Of a stretch of DNA of 36,019 nt, positions 26,171 through 34,787 are shown piece after piece; positions within the stretch are counted from its first letter, which is position 1; the number at the start of each line of letters is the position of its first letter. This DNA is from Eggerthellaceae bacterium (GTDB lineage: Bacteria > Actinomycetota > Coriobacteriia > Coriobacteriales > Eggerthellaceae). Below the pieces are notes generated by a model. It searched no databases. It worked only from the letters and a program-made list of their open reading frames with translations, and was not told the DNA's origin. The position numbers and the translations under genes are program-made. The stretch is from positions 1 to 36,019 of the forward strand of contig CAAEEV010000026.1 of assembly GCA_900754955.1 (NCBI GenBank). The letters run 5' to 3'.

Positions 26171-26200
26171 AGAACCGCGCTCTTCGGTGCGAGCGGTTCT
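26171..26200. terminator. Hairpin upstream of mazG
   Basis: AGAACCGC and GCGGTTCT pair, with further inner pairing. The plus strand continues TTTTA and the minus strand CTTTC. It lies in the mazG leader. It could be an attenuator or could insulate the divergent mIHF gene. Confidence 0.4.
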
Positions 26201-26488
26201 TTTACTCGGTGCTCGGTCGGTCATTATACAACGCGTCGCGGGCTTCACTTCGCACATCACGCGGCCGTTTCGGGGCCGAAACGGCCCTCCACCTGCCCTA
26301 AACGATACCTTCAGCGTTCGATTTTTGATGAAACCCAGTGCATTTGCCACAGTATTCGAGTAGTATCTTCCCTGCTTGTTTTTGAAGGCGCCCACGTAGA
26401 ACCCCTTTTTTTTCGGGTGGCTGGGCAGCCGCGAATCGATGCGACGGAACCAAGGGGTCCGCCGCACACGAACTAGAGAGAGAGTATT
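26201..26488 (+). promoter_or_regulatory. mIHF upstream region and leader
   Basis: 288 bp without a gene, AT-rich around 26320-26370. TTGCCA (26344) and TAGTAT (26361) are promoter-like but badly spaced, so no promoter is assigned. ACCCCTT near 26400 and AAGGGGT near 26455 could close a leader stem around an eight-T tract. Confidence 0.4.
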
Positions 26489-26797
26489 ATGCCTGCACCT
26501 ACTATGACCCCGGAGCAGCGCGCCGCCGCGCTGGAGAAGGCCCGCATCGTCCGCGCCAAGCGTTCCGAGATCACCACCAAGATGTCCATGGGCATCACGA
26601 GCCCGATCGAGGTTCTCGACATGGTCGACGATCCGGTCGTCGGCAAGATGAAGGTCAAGTCCTTCATCAACGCCATTCCGGGCTACGGCAAAGTCAAGAC
26701 CGAGAAGCTCATGGAGGAGCTCGGCATTCCCGAGGACCGTCGCATCCGCGGCCTCGGCTCCAACCAGATGAAGAGCCTGAAGGAGGCGCTGGCGTAG
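26489..26797 (+). CDS. mihF: Actinobacterial integration host factor (mIHF)
   Basis: A 102-residue nucleoid protein of the actinobacterial IHF family, unrelated to proteobacterial IHF. Its C-terminal half holds the helix-two-turn-helix-like DNA-binding part: KVKSFINAIPGYGKVKTEKLMEELGI, then RRIRGLGSNQMKSL. It bends DNA and supports recombination and global regulation. It starts behind an actagagagagag purine-rich ribosome site. It is expected to be highly expressed, and two hairpins follow the gene. This is one of the clearest taxonomic markers in the window. Confidence 0.95.
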   Translation: MPAPTMTPEQRAAALEKARIVRAKRSEITTKMSMGITSPIEVLDMVDDPVVGKMKVKSFINAIPGYGKVKTEKLMEELGIPEDRRIRGLGSNQMKSLKEALA

Positions 26798-26809
26798 AGC
26801 CGCGCGTCC

Positions 26810-26882
26810 GCGCCAGGCGGCGTTCGCTTCGCCTGGCGCACCATGTTCGACCTGCAAACGCCGGCTGTCGCAGTCGGCGTTT
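26810..26882 (+). terminator. Double terminator after mihF
   Basis: The first hairpin at 26810-26839 is a perfect GCGCCAGGCG / CGCCTGGCGC stem. The second at 26856-26882 pairs AAACGCCGGCTG with CAGTCGGCGTTT (one G-T wobble) and is followed by CTTGTTTG. The second has the intrinsic-terminator form. Confidence 0.75.
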
Positions 26883-26932
26883 CTTGTTTGCGCTGGAAAC
26901 ATCGGAAGCACCGACCGCAGAAAGGGGCACCC

Positions 26933-27874
26933 ATGCCGCTCATCCACGTCGACACGCTCGACGACGCGCGCCTCGACGCCTACGCGCGCCTCACCGAAGC
27001 GCAGCTGCGCAGCAAGCTCGAGCCCGAGCGCGCGCTGTTCATCGCCGAGTCGGGCAAGGTGATCGAGCGCGCGTTCGAGGGAGGCATGGAGCCGTATTCC
27101 CTGCTCATGGAGGAGAAGTGGCTCGCCTCGATGGAGCCGCTCATCGCGCGCATGGAGGAGAGCTTCCCTGCGCTGCCCGTGCTCATCGCGCCGCACCACG
27201 AGCTCGCGCAGCTCACCGGGTTCGAGCTGACGCGCGGTGCGCTCGGGGCGTTTAGGCGCCCTGCGCTGCCGAGTGTGGAAGAGGTGGTGCGCGACGCGCG
27301 CCTCGTGGCGGTGCTGGAGAACATCACGAACCACACCAACGTGGGCGCGATCTTCCGCTCGGCGGCCGCCATCGGCGTTGACGCTGTGCTCGTGAGCCCC
27401 GCTTGCTACGACCCGCTGTACCGACGCGCCGTGCGCGTGTCGATGGGCACCGTGTTCCAGGTGCCGTGGACGCGCATCGGCGAGGAGGCTGACGCGGGCG
27501 CGAGCGCGAGCTTGAGCGCAGCCGCGAACGCGGGCGCCGAAGCGAGCGCGAGCGCACGGAAGCGCACGAAGGGACGTCCCGGGCGGCCGAGCGCAGCCTG
27601 GGCGCGCGAGGGCATCCCGCTGCTGCGCCGCCTCGGCTTCACCACCGCTGCCATGGCGCTTTCCGACGACTCGGTGTCGCTCGACGACGAGCGCCTCGCC
27701 CGTGTCGACAAACTGGCCCTTGTGTTCGGCACCGAGGGCGACGGATTGGCGCACGAGACAATCGCGCAGTGCGACTACACCGTGCGCATCCCCATGAAGC
27801 ACGACGTCGACTCGCTCAACGTGGCCGCCGCCAGCGCCGTGGCCTTCTGGCAGTTCCGCCACCTCTGCCGCTAA
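26933..27874 (+). CDS. SpoU/TrmH-family RNA 2'-O-methyltransferase
   Basis: 313 residues. The SPOUT core has motif 1 NHTNVGAIFRSAAA (133-146), motif 2 VFGTEGDGL (264-272) and motif 3 SLNVAAASAVAFWQF (294-308), giving the knotted SAM site. An N-terminal substrate-binding part covers about 1-115. It methylates a ribose in tRNA or rRNA; the target is unknown. Residues about 184-223, between motifs 1 and 2, are a low-complexity Ala/Ser/Glu stretch ending in a basic KRTKGRPGRPS patch, not usual for the family. The ATG at 26933 follows AGAAAGGGG. Confidence 0.9.
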   Translation: MPLIHVDTLDDARLDAYARLTEAQLRSKLEPERALFIAESGKVIERAFEGGMEPYSLLMEEKWLASMEPLIARMEESFPALPVLIAPHHELAQLTGFELTRGALGAFRRPALPSVEEVVRDARLVAVLENITNHTNVGAIFRSAAAIGVDAVLVSPACYDPLYRRAVRVSMGTVFQVPWTRIGEEADAGASASLSAAANAGAEASASARKRTKGRPGRPSAAWAREGIPLLRRLGFTTAAMALSDDSVSLDDERLARVDKLALVFGTEGDGLAHETIAQCDYTVRIPMKHDVDSLNVAAASAVAFWQFRHLCR

Positions 27875-27889
27875 CTGCGAGCGAGCGCA

Positions 27890-27923
27890 CGACGCGCCTG
27901 CAGCGTCAGTCTGCGGCGCGTCG
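27890..27923 (+). terminator. Hairpin after the SpoU gene
   Basis: CGACGCGCCTGCAG pairs with CTGCGGCGCGTCG with one bulged T; a weak TTTCT follows 7 bp later. Confidence 0.55.
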
Positions 27924-28238
27924 GCGCACTTTCTGCCCGCGAGGAACCCGAGAGAAGCGCGCGGAACAGGTTGATTCAGAAATGTGCGCGAAAATCACCG
28001 AAGTATCCACGCGGAACGCCGCCTTCCACGCGAGGCGACGGAACGCGCTGCATTATTCCCTATGCACTATCGTTTCGAACAGGGAATTCATGTGCGGCTC
28101 GAACGCAGCCGACACCAAGCCCTCGACGCCGGCGCCTTTCCCCATCGGGGCGCTGTATACTTCGGTGATTATTCGGCATTTTTCTCCGCCAGCCCGTCCG
28201 CCACGACGCGCCTTCCGCCCGCGCCGCGAACGCCAGCC
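27924..28238. other. Convergent spacer with no gene seen
   Basis: 315 bp between two converging genes. Only a 7-bp ATTCCCT/AGGGAAT inversion near 28053-28086 was noticed. No tRNA-like or protein-like sequence was recognised. Confidence 0.5.
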
Positions 28239-29102
28239 CTACCTGTCGATGTGCTCGCGGGGGTCGCGCAGCTCGTTGGGGGCGACGCGCACCTCGTCCC
28301 AGCCCATCTGCTTGAGCGCATCGGCCGTGCGCCACGGCGGCGTGTTGTTGTCGAACTGCGCGCAGTAGTTGAGCGCCTCCACGAGCGTGATGTTGTGCAT
28401 GAGGTCGGCCATCGTGTCCACGTCGGGAATCGGCGGCAGGTAGATCGCGGGAAGGCCAAGTCGCTGCGCTTTGCGCACGTAAGCGGGCAGCACGGTGAGG
28501 CCCTCCTGGTTGTAGAACACGCCGGAATGATCGAAGTCAGTCGCGCGCGTCCAACCGATCACCGACACGCCCATCTCCTGATCGGGCGCCAGCACGATGC
28601 CGCCGCCTTCAGCGTCGTCGAGCTTGTGCAGCGCATCAAAACCCGCGATCACGTCGTTCACCGTGAGCGCCGGCATGTCGGCCCCCATCGACAGCACGGC
28701 ATCGGCGCCGCGCTCCCACGCCTGCGCAAACGCATGGTTGTAATGCTCGTCGAAGCTTGCGCCCTCGTCAGCGATCATCACGAGCTCGCGCGGCCATGTG
28801 CCCGCATCGTCGAAGAGCTTGCGCATCACGGGCACGTTGCCCGCCGGCGTCGTGGAGATCACGAGCTCGTAAACATCGCGCACCTCCTCGCCCGTTTCGG
28901 GATCGACCGCACACGGACGTTCCTCGAGCCGCTTCATCGCGTCGCAGCAGATCTCCACCACATCGAACAGCATGCAGTGGTACAGGGCGCTCGCCACCTC
29001 AGGCTGAAAGATGCCGTCCTTGAGCACGGTCAGGCGCGTCTTCACCAAGCCGGGTTCCGGCACCTTGCTGAACAGCAGCAGCACGTTCTTACGTTCTCGC
29101 AT
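28239..29102 (-). CDS. DUF2064 / TIGR04282-family glycosyltransferase-like protein
   Basis: A 287-residue GT-A-like protein. Family landmarks are LLLFSKVPEPGLVKTRLT at the N-terminus, a long ELVMIADEGASFDEHYNHAFAQAW segment, the GADMPAL metal-site-like motif, and APDQEMGVSVIGW. Proteins of this family are annotated as putative sugar or nucleotidyl transferases; no reaction can be given. The ATG at 29102 follows GGAGAGG. It stands alone, divergent from cstA. Confidence 0.8.
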   Translation of the reverse strand: MRERKNVLLLFSKVPEPGLVKTRLTVLKDGIFQPEVASALYHCMLFDVVEICCDAMKRLEERPCAVDPETGEEVRDVYELVISTTPAGNVPVMRKLFDDAGTWPRELVMIADEGASFDEHYNHAFAQAWERGADAVLSMGADMPALTVNDVIAGFDALHKLDDAEGGGIVLAPDQEMGVSVIGWTRATDFDHSGVFYNQEGLTVLPAYVRKAQRLGLPAIYLPPIPDVDTMADLMHNITLVEALNYCAQFDNNTPPWRTADALKQMGWDEVRVAPNELRDPREHIDR

Positions 29103-29370
29103 GACCTCTCCTCTGATACGACGACACATGGCGGCGCGCGAACGCCCCGCACGCAGAGCCCGATTCCGCGCATCATTATAAGTCCGAAGACGAAGCGGAG
29201 AACCTTGAGCTCGCTCCCAGACTTCCGAGCCGATCCCGAACGCATACGCACCTTCAAGCATCTGTAACACAATTGTCACATACGGAGCTGCATATGGGCA
29301 TACACTAGACCGGCTTTTACTCGTGGGCGCTTACGCTGCGCTGGTATGCGCAGCTAGAAAGAAGGCTTCC

Positions 29371-30972
29371 GTGTTTACCTTTGTGATCGGATTGGCCGTC
29401 CTGCTTCTGGGCGGCTATTTTTACGGCAAATTCTGCGAGCGGGTATTCCATCCCGACCGCAGAACCACGCCGGCGTACGCCATGGCCGACGGCGTGAACT
29501 ACGTTCCCATGAAAAAATGGAAGAACGCGCTCATCGAGCTTCTGAACATCGCGGGAACGGGCCCCGTGCTCGGCCCCATCCAGGGCATCCTGTTCGGACC
29601 GATCGCGTTCGTGCTCATCCCCGTCGGCTGCGTGCTCGGCGGCGCAGTGCACGACTATTTCAGCGGCATGCTCAGCCTGCGCAACAAAGGCGAGCAGATG
29701 CCTGGCCTCATGAAGCGCTTCATGGGCAACGGCGTGTTCCAGATCTACAACGTCTTTGTGTGCCTGCTCATGTTCCTTGTGGGAGTGGTGTTCGTGTACA
29801 CGCCGGGCGACATGCTCGCCGGCTCGGTGTTCGGCTTTACCACGTCTTTCACCGACGCCAGCACCGGCGAGCCCGTGCCGTGGACGTCGCTCGTGCCGCT
29901 GCTGATCATCTACGCCATCATTTTGCTGTACTACCTGGTGGCAACCTTGTTCCCGATCGACAAGATCATCGGACGCATCTACCCCGTCTTCGGCGCTGTC
30001 CTGCTGCTTTCTGCTGTGGGCATCTTCGTGGGGCTGTTCGCGGGCGGCGGCATCTTCACGCTCTCCGAGGTTTGGGGGCCCTGGCCCGACTGGGTCAACC
30101 AAGGCGTCATCGGCCAGGCGTTCGGCTGCGGCTGGGGTAACCTGGTGCCGATGTTCTTCGTAACCGTTGCATGCGGTATCGTGTCGGGCTTCCACAGCAC
30201 GCAGGCGTGCATTATCGCCCGCTCGGTGAACAGCGAGTTCGAGGGGCGCAACACCTTCTACATGATGATGATCCTCGAGGGCTTCATCGCCATGATCTGG
30301 GCAGCAGCCGCCATGGTGGTGTACACCAACGGCGCTGCCGATCCGGGTGTCACGGGCGCCACCGCCGTGGTGGGCATCATCGCGCACAGCTTCCTCGGCG
30401 ACCTCGGCGGCATCGTGGCCATTCTCGGCGTGGTGGTGCTCGCCATCACTTCGGGCGACACCGCACTGCGCTCGCTTCGCCTCATGCTCGCCGACTACTT
30501 CCATATCGACCAGCTCAAACGCGCCAAGCGCGTCGGACTGGCACTCGCCATCTTCATCCCCGTGGCCGCCGTGCTCGTATATTCGAAAATGGACCCGAAC
30601 GGCTTCAACATGCTGTGGCGCTACTTCAGCTTCGCGAACGAAACCTGCGCTGTGTTCGCGTTTGCGCTGATCTCGGTGTACCTGGCTGGGTGCAGAAAGC
30701 CGTGGATCATGACGTTCATTCCCGGCTGCTTCTACATGTTCGTGGTGTCGAGCTATCTACTCAACGCCCGCATTGGGTTCAACCTCGACTGGACGGCCGC
30801 CTACATCGTGGCGGGCATTCTCACCGCGGGCTACGGAGCGCTCGTGCTGCGCGCAGGATTCAAGCGCCGTCGACGCATCGAGAGCGGCGAGATCGACCCC
30901 ACCGCCGACGAGACTCCCGACGATTCGACGGAGAACGAGACCAAAGCGCAGACGGAGAAAACGGCTGCATAG
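29371..30972 (+). CDS. cstA: CstA-family carbon starvation transporter
   Basis: About 533 residues, with some fourteen or more membrane segments. Family motifs include FVIGLAVLLLGGYFYGKFCERVF, NIAGTGPVLGPIQGILFGPIAF, GAVHDYFSGMLSLRNKGEQMP, and FHSTQACIIARSVNSEFEGR. CstA proteins import peptides or pyruvate when carbon is short. It is shorter than E. coli CstA (about 701 residues), as in many anaerobes. The GTG at 29371 follows AGAAAGAAGG and is preferred over a GTG at 29323. The last 40 residues are a charged Glu/Thr-rich tail. Confidence 0.9.
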   Translation: MFTFVIGLAVLLLGGYFYGKFCERVFHPDRRTTPAYAMADGVNYVPMKKWKNALIELLNIAGTGPVLGPIQGILFGPIAFVLIPVGCVLGGAVHDYFSGMLSLRNKGEQMPGLMKRFMGNGVFQIYNVFVCLLMFLVGVVFVYTPGDMLAGSVFGFTTSFTDASTGEPVPWTSLVPLLIIYAIILLYYLVATLFPIDKIIGRIYPVFGAVLLLSAVGIFVGLFAGGGIFTLSEVWGPWPDWVNQGVIGQAFGCGWGNLVPMFFVTVACGIVSGFHSTQACIIARSVNSEFEGRNTFYMMMILEGFIAMIWAAAAMVVYTNGAADPGVTGATAVVGIIAHSFLGDLGGIVAILGVVVLAITSGDTALRSLRLMLADYFHIDQLKRAKRVGLALAIFIPVAAVLVYSKMDPNGFNMLWRYFSFANETCAVFAFALISVYLAGCRKPWIMTFIPGCFYMFVVSSYLLNARIGFNLDWTAAYIVAGILTAGYGALVLRAGFKRRRRIESGEIDPTADETPDDSTENETKAQTEKTAA

Positions 30973-30982
30973 CACTTGCATA

Positions 30983-31059
30983 TATAATGAAACGCTGATC
31001 TTCTGACGGCTTACGCACGCCAGTCCGATCGGGGCGCAGCCCCAGCTGGACTGGCGTGC
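30983..31059 (+). promoter_or_regulatory. -10 box and stable hairpin leader of the activase operon
   Basis: A consensus TATAAT at 30983-30988 just past cstA, followed at 31015-31059 by a perfect 12-bp stem (GCACGCCAGTCC / GGACTGGCGTGC) with an inner GGGGC-GCA-GCCCC hairpin. The next gene starts 174 bp later. No T-run follows the stem. It could be the cstA terminator or a structured leader; no known riboswitch was recognised. The rest of the 261-bp spacer holds no gene. Confidence 0.5.
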
Positions 31060-31233
31060 ACGCTTCTCGGAGACTGCCGCAGCAGCCTCCTTTCGCACCG
31101 CATGCGTACACCCACCGCGGCTGCTCGTACTTGTCGCGCAACCGCAGCAGCACTGGCGCCTTCGCCCTGCCGCCTGCGCGCAAATCGCCGTTCGGAAGAT
31201 CCGTTTGACATGCAGAACACAAACGAAAGGCGG

Positions 31234-32256
31234 ATGCCCGTGACACGAATCCCGTCCCGCGATCTCGCCGACGTGAGAACCGTCGGTATTCCGCGCGGCC
31301 TTCTCCAGTTTCGCTACGGCGAACTCTGGAAGACGTTCTTCGAAGAGCTCGGACGCACCGTCGTTCTGAGCGACGAAACCGACAAGGCCGTCGTCGACGC
31401 GGGCTGCGCCCTGTCGGTCGACGAGTGCTGCCTTGCCTCGAAGGCGTACATGGGGCATATCGCGAACCTCGCGGATCGCTGCGACGCCGTGTTCGTGCCC
31501 TGCTACGCGAGCGCGAATGCACGCGCCGGCTTCTGCACCAAGTTCCAGTCGGCGCCCGATCTCGTGCGCAACACCTTCCGCGACACGGAGCTGCGCATCG
31601 TGTCGCTGCTCGTCGAGGACGCGTCCGACGCGCGCAAGACGCGCACCGCCTATCTGGCGCTCGCCGAACGCATGGGCGCCAACCCCGCCGAGGCGCGACG
31701 CGCCTGGAAACGAGCGCTCAAAGCGCAGGACGCCGCCGGCACAGCGCGGGCAAAGGCTCAGGAGGAGACGCTCCGGCTGCTGGCCGAGTACCGCCGCGTG
31801 GTGGCGGGCGATCCCACGGGAAGCGAGCAGCAGCCGCTCGCCATCTTGCTCGTCGCGCATCCGTACATCGCGCACGACCGCTATCTGAGCGGCACCATCG
31901 TCGAAGCGCTCGAAGAAGCGGGCGCCACCGTGCTCTACGCCGACGAGACCGACCACGCCAAGGCCTACAAGACGAGCCTCGACTTCTCCGAGACGCTGCC
32001 GTGGGCCGTCAATCGCGAGCTCATCGGCTCGATCCTGCTGCTGCGCGACCGCATCGACGGCATCGTGCTCGTGAGCGCGTTCCCCTGCGGTCCTGATTCC
32101 ATGACCGACGACGCCGTCATGCGGTGCATCCAGGGCACGCCCATCCTCAACCTCATGATCGACGCGCAGAGCGGCACCGCCGGCGTGCAGACGCGCATCG
32201 AGAGCTTCATCGACATCCTGCGATTCCAGCAGAAGGGAGGCTACGTCCGTGCCTGA
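31234..32256 (+). CDS. DUF2229 acyl-CoA dehydratase activase-related protein
   Basis: A 340-residue protein with the DUF2229 pattern: VGIPRGLLQFRYGELWKTFFEELG, then SVDECCLASKAYMGHI and PCYASANARAGFCTKFQ, cysteine motifs like those of the HgdB/HgdC-type reductase components. A basic helical segment (about 145-180) separates the two halves. In many Firmicutes this domain is part of one giant activase/reductase protein; here it is its own gene, first of three. The ATG at 31234 sits close to GAAAGGCGG; a GTG at 31240 or an ATG at 31210 is possible. Its stop overlaps the next start by eight bases. Confidence 0.8.
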   Translation: MPVTRIPSRDLADVRTVGIPRGLLQFRYGELWKTFFEELGRTVVLSDETDKAVVDAGCALSVDECCLASKAYMGHIANLADRCDAVFVPCYASANARAGFCTKFQSAPDLVRNTFRDTELRIVSLLVEDASDARKTRTAYLALAERMGANPAEARRAWKRALKAQDAAGTARAKAQEETLRLLAEYRRVVAGDPTGSEQQPLAILLVAHPYIAHDRYLSGTIVEALEEAGATVLYADETDHAKAYKTSLDFSETLPWAVNRELIGSILLLRDRIDGIVLVSAFPCGPDSMTDDAVMRCIQGTPILNLMIDAQSGTAGVQTRIESFIDILRFQQKGGYVRA

Positions 32257-33475
32257 TTTCGAACACGCCGGAGACGGCGCCGCCGTCGACAACCCCGCAC
32301 GTCCGCTGCTCGACCACGTGCGCGCGAAAATCGCCGTCGAGCAGCGCAAACGCGAACCCCGCCTCATACCCGGCAAGCGCCGCACGTTCAAGCGCGATCG
32401 CCACAAGCGCACCAAGGTGGCGTTCTTCCGCTACTGCTACTACGACCCTGCGTTCAAGTTCTTCGTTGAGCAGGTGCTCGACGCCGACTACCTGCCGCTG
32501 CCCGAGGCGACGAAGGTCACCACCGAACTCGGCGCCCAGCACTCGAACGACTACGTGTGCACGCCGTTCAAGCACATCCTCGGCGACTTCATCGAGGCGC
32601 TCGAACTCGGCGCGAACGTCATCGTGCAGTTCGGCGGCCCGTGCCGCCTCGGCTACTACGGCGAGCTGCAGGAATCCATCCTGCGCGATCTGGGATACGA
32701 CTTCGACATGCTGAACTTCTCGGGCGGCATCGAGGGTGGCTGGGTCGGCTGGGCGAAGCAGTGCCTCAAGGTGGTCAACCCCGACATCGCCGTGCCGCAC
32801 GCCGTCAAGCAGTTGCTCGTCTGCGGCAACATGGTGACGAAGCTCGACGAAGCCCGCGACTTCTACCTCGCCAACGCCGGGTTCGAGCGCGAGCGCGGCT
32901 CCTTCCGCCGTGCGTGGGAGTCGCTCATGGACGCGATGCGCGGCGTCACCTGCGACCGCGAGGTGAACGAAGCGTTCCGTGCGGGCATGGACGCCATGCG
33001 CGCCATCCCCCTCGACAAACCCGACAACCCCATCCGCATCGGCATCGTGGGCGAGATGTTCACCGCCATCGACGAGCGCAGCAACCTCGGCCTCGACGAG
33101 AAGCTCGTGCGCATGGGCGTCGAGGCGCACCGCATGCTCAACCTCACCAACCGCTTCATCCGCTACAACGAGCCGAACCTGCGCGTGGGCTGCAGCGCGT
33201 ACGCGACATACGACATGGGCCCCACGTCCACGCTCACCATCGCGGCGGCGCACAAGTACGCGCAGGAGGGCTTCGACGGCATCATCCACGCGAAGTCGTC
33301 GGGCTGCACGCCGGAGATCGACTGCGTCCCCGTGTTGCAGCGCATCAGCGCCGACTTCCGCATTCCCGCGCTGTACCTCACCTACGATTCCCAGACCAGC
33401 GATACCGGCCTGGACACGCGCCTCGAGGCGTTCTACGACATGCTGGCCATGAAGAAGGAGAAGATGAGACGATGA
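32249..33475 (+). CDS. HgdB-like 2-hydroxyacyl-CoA dehydratase-type subunit
   Basis: A 408-residue protein related to the D-component of 2-hydroxyacyl-CoA dehydratases and to the C-terminal part of DUF2229 fusion proteins. Candidate iron-sulfur ligands are C104 (DYVCTPFKHILGDFIEALE) and C132 (FGGPCRLGYYGE), with a further SSGCTPEIDC near the C-terminus. It starts at a GTG inside the previous gene, behind GGGAGG. With the activase downstream it should accept electrons driven by ATP hydrolysis; the substrate is unknown, and CoA esters are not certain because no CoA transferase is nearby. Confidence 0.82.
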   Translation: MPDFEHAGDGAAVDNPARPLLDHVRAKIAVEQRKREPRLIPGKRRTFKRDRHKRTKVAFFRYCYYDPAFKFFVEQVLDADYLPLPEATKVTTELGAQHSNDYVCTPFKHILGDFIEALELGANVIVQFGGPCRLGYYGELQESILRDLGYDFDMLNFSGGIEGGWVGWAKQCLKVVNPDIAVPHAVKQLLVCGNMVTKLDEARDFYLANAGFERERGSFRRAWESLMDAMRGVTCDREVNEAFRAGMDAMRAIPLDKPDNPIRIGIVGEMFTAIDERSNLGLDEKLVRMGVEAHRMLNLTNRFIRYNEPNLRVGCSAYATYDMGPTSTLTIAAAHKYAQEGFDGIIHAKSSGCTPEIDCVPVLQRISADFRIPALYLTYDSQTSDTGLDTRLEAFYDMLAMKKEKMRR

Positions 33476-34527
33476 TCGAGATCACCGACGGCCGCGCCGA
33501 AGCTGCGACGTCCGCGCCAACGAAGCAGGCGGAGTCGTGCGACTGCTACCTGGGCATCGACATCGGCTCGATCTCCACGAAGGGCGTGATCATCGGACCC
33601 GATCGTTCGATCATCGCACGCTCGTACCTGTGGACCGAGGGCAATCCCGCCCAAGCGGCGAAACGCGTGGTGGCCGAGCTGCGCAGCCAGATCGACGAGG
33701 GCGCCGTGCGCGTGGCGGGCGCCGGTACCACGGGCAGCGCGCGACGCCTTGTGGGTGCGATGCTCGGCGCATCGGTTGTCAAAAACGAGATCACCGCGCA
33801 TGCCGTGGGCACCACCTACCTGCACCCCGACGTGCGCACCATCCTCGAGATCGGCGGCCAGGACTCCAAGATCATCTGCGTGTCGGACGGCATCGCCGTG
33901 GACTACGCCATGAACACGCTGTGCGCCGCGGGCACGGGATCGTTCCTGTCGAGCCAGGCGCACCGCCTCGGCGTGGAGGTGGAGGAGTTCGGCGAGATCG
34001 CCCTCACCTCGAAGCGCCCCGCCAACATTGCGGCGCGCTGCACCGTGTTCGCCGAGAGCGACCTCGTGCACAAGATCCAGGTGGGCTATGCCCGCGAGGA
34101 CATCATCGCGGGCCTGTGCAACGCCGTGGCGTCGAACTACCTCAACAACGTGGGCAAGGGCAAGAAGATCGTCGCGCCCGTAGTGTTCCAGGGCGGCGTG
34201 AGCAAGAACGTCGGCGTCGTGCACGCGTTCGAGGAGCAGCTCGGCATGCCCGTAGCAGTTGACCCCGACGGCCACCTCATGGGCGCGTTCGGCGCGGCGC
34301 TCCTTGCCGCCGATGCGGGCCCTGCGCAGGCGACGGGCGAAGGGCCGTTCGCCACGGGCTCGTTCGACTTCGACGCTGCGCTCGACTTCCAGTTCGTCAC
34401 GCGCGAAGTGGAGTGCGGCAAATGCGCCAACCACTGCGAGATCATCTGCGTGTACCGCGACGGCGAGATCATCGACGCTTGGGGCAACCGCTGCGAGAAG
34501 GGCGAGGTGAAGACAGGGCGGAGGTAG
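33472..34527 (+). CDS. BadF/BcrA/HgdC-type ATPase activase
   Basis: A 351-residue ASKHA-fold activator. Phosphate-1 motif GIDIGSISTKGVI at about 28-40, ILEIGGQDSK at about 124-133, and the cluster-bridging cysteines C151 (NTLCAAGTGSFLS) and C190 (ARCTVFAESDLVHKIQ). HgdC-like dimers hold one [4Fe-4S] cluster between subunits and push electrons into the dehydratase component on ATP hydrolysis. An extra C-terminal cysteine set (CGKCANHC ... C ... C) suggests another metal site and is usual in the fusion-type proteins. The ATG overlaps the previous stop (ATGA). It is last in the operon. Confidence 0.9.
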   Translation: MIEITDGRAEAATSAPTKQAESCDCYLGIDIGSISTKGVIIGPDRSIIARSYLWTEGNPAQAAKRVVAELRSQIDEGAVRVAGAGTTGSARRLVGAMLGASVVKNEITAHAVGTTYLHPDVRTILEIGGQDSKIICVSDGIAVDYAMNTLCAAGTGSFLSSQAHRLGVEVEEFGEIALTSKRPANIAARCTVFAESDLVHKIQVGYAREDIIAGLCNAVASNYLNNVGKGKKIVAPVVFQGGVSKNVGVVHAFEEQLGMPVAVDPDGHLMGAFGAALLAADAGPAQATGEGPFATGSFDFDAALDFQFVTREVECGKCANHCEIICVYRDGEIIDAWGNRCEKGEVKTGRR

Positions 34528-34615
34528 TTTTGCGGCAGGCGTGCGACAGAAGGCGGATCGCAGCGAGGGCGCGGATTGACGCCACACACCCAGCCTACGC
34601 CATTGTTGGAAAAAC

Positions 34616-34648
34616 CGAGGGAGGCGCGCGCTACGCGAGCCTCCCTCG
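34616..34648 (+). terminator. Hairpin after the activase operon
   Basis: A perfect 10-bp stem, CGAGGGAGGC / GCCTCCCTCG, with further inner GCG/CGC pairing. No T-run follows on the plus strand; the minus side has TTTTT. It is 88 bp past the activase stop. Confidence 0.5.
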
Positions 34649-34684
34649 ACACATGGATACGAAGTGACAAATGTAACGGGAACA

Positions 34685-34773
34685 GATTAGCGCAAGAGAG
34701 AAACCTGAAAAATGTTGCGCAACAGATTTCGAAAACACGATGGGAGAATGAAACCGTTCGACAAGCGCTAATC
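34685..34773 (+). promoter_or_regulatory. Palindrome cluster upstream of the zinc-ribbon gene
   Basis: GATTAGCGC (34685-34693) and GCGCTAATC (34765-34773) are a perfect inverted pair. Between them lies the perfect 12-bp palindrome TGTTGCGCAACA (34713-34724). AACAGATT is also directly repeated at 34681 and 34721, 40 bp apart. The sequence is AT-richer than the operon before it. This looks like a regulator-binding region. Confidence 0.5.
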
Positions 34774-34787
34774 CCAGGAGGTTGAGC

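Noticed and set aside
26341..26372. mIHF promoter from TTGCCA and TAGTAT
   Set aside because: The spacing (11 bp) is far too short; no convincing -35/-10 pair was found.
29317..30504. 395-codon minus-strand frame antisense to cstA
   Set aside because: His/Glu/Asp-rich shadow of a clear membrane protein gene.
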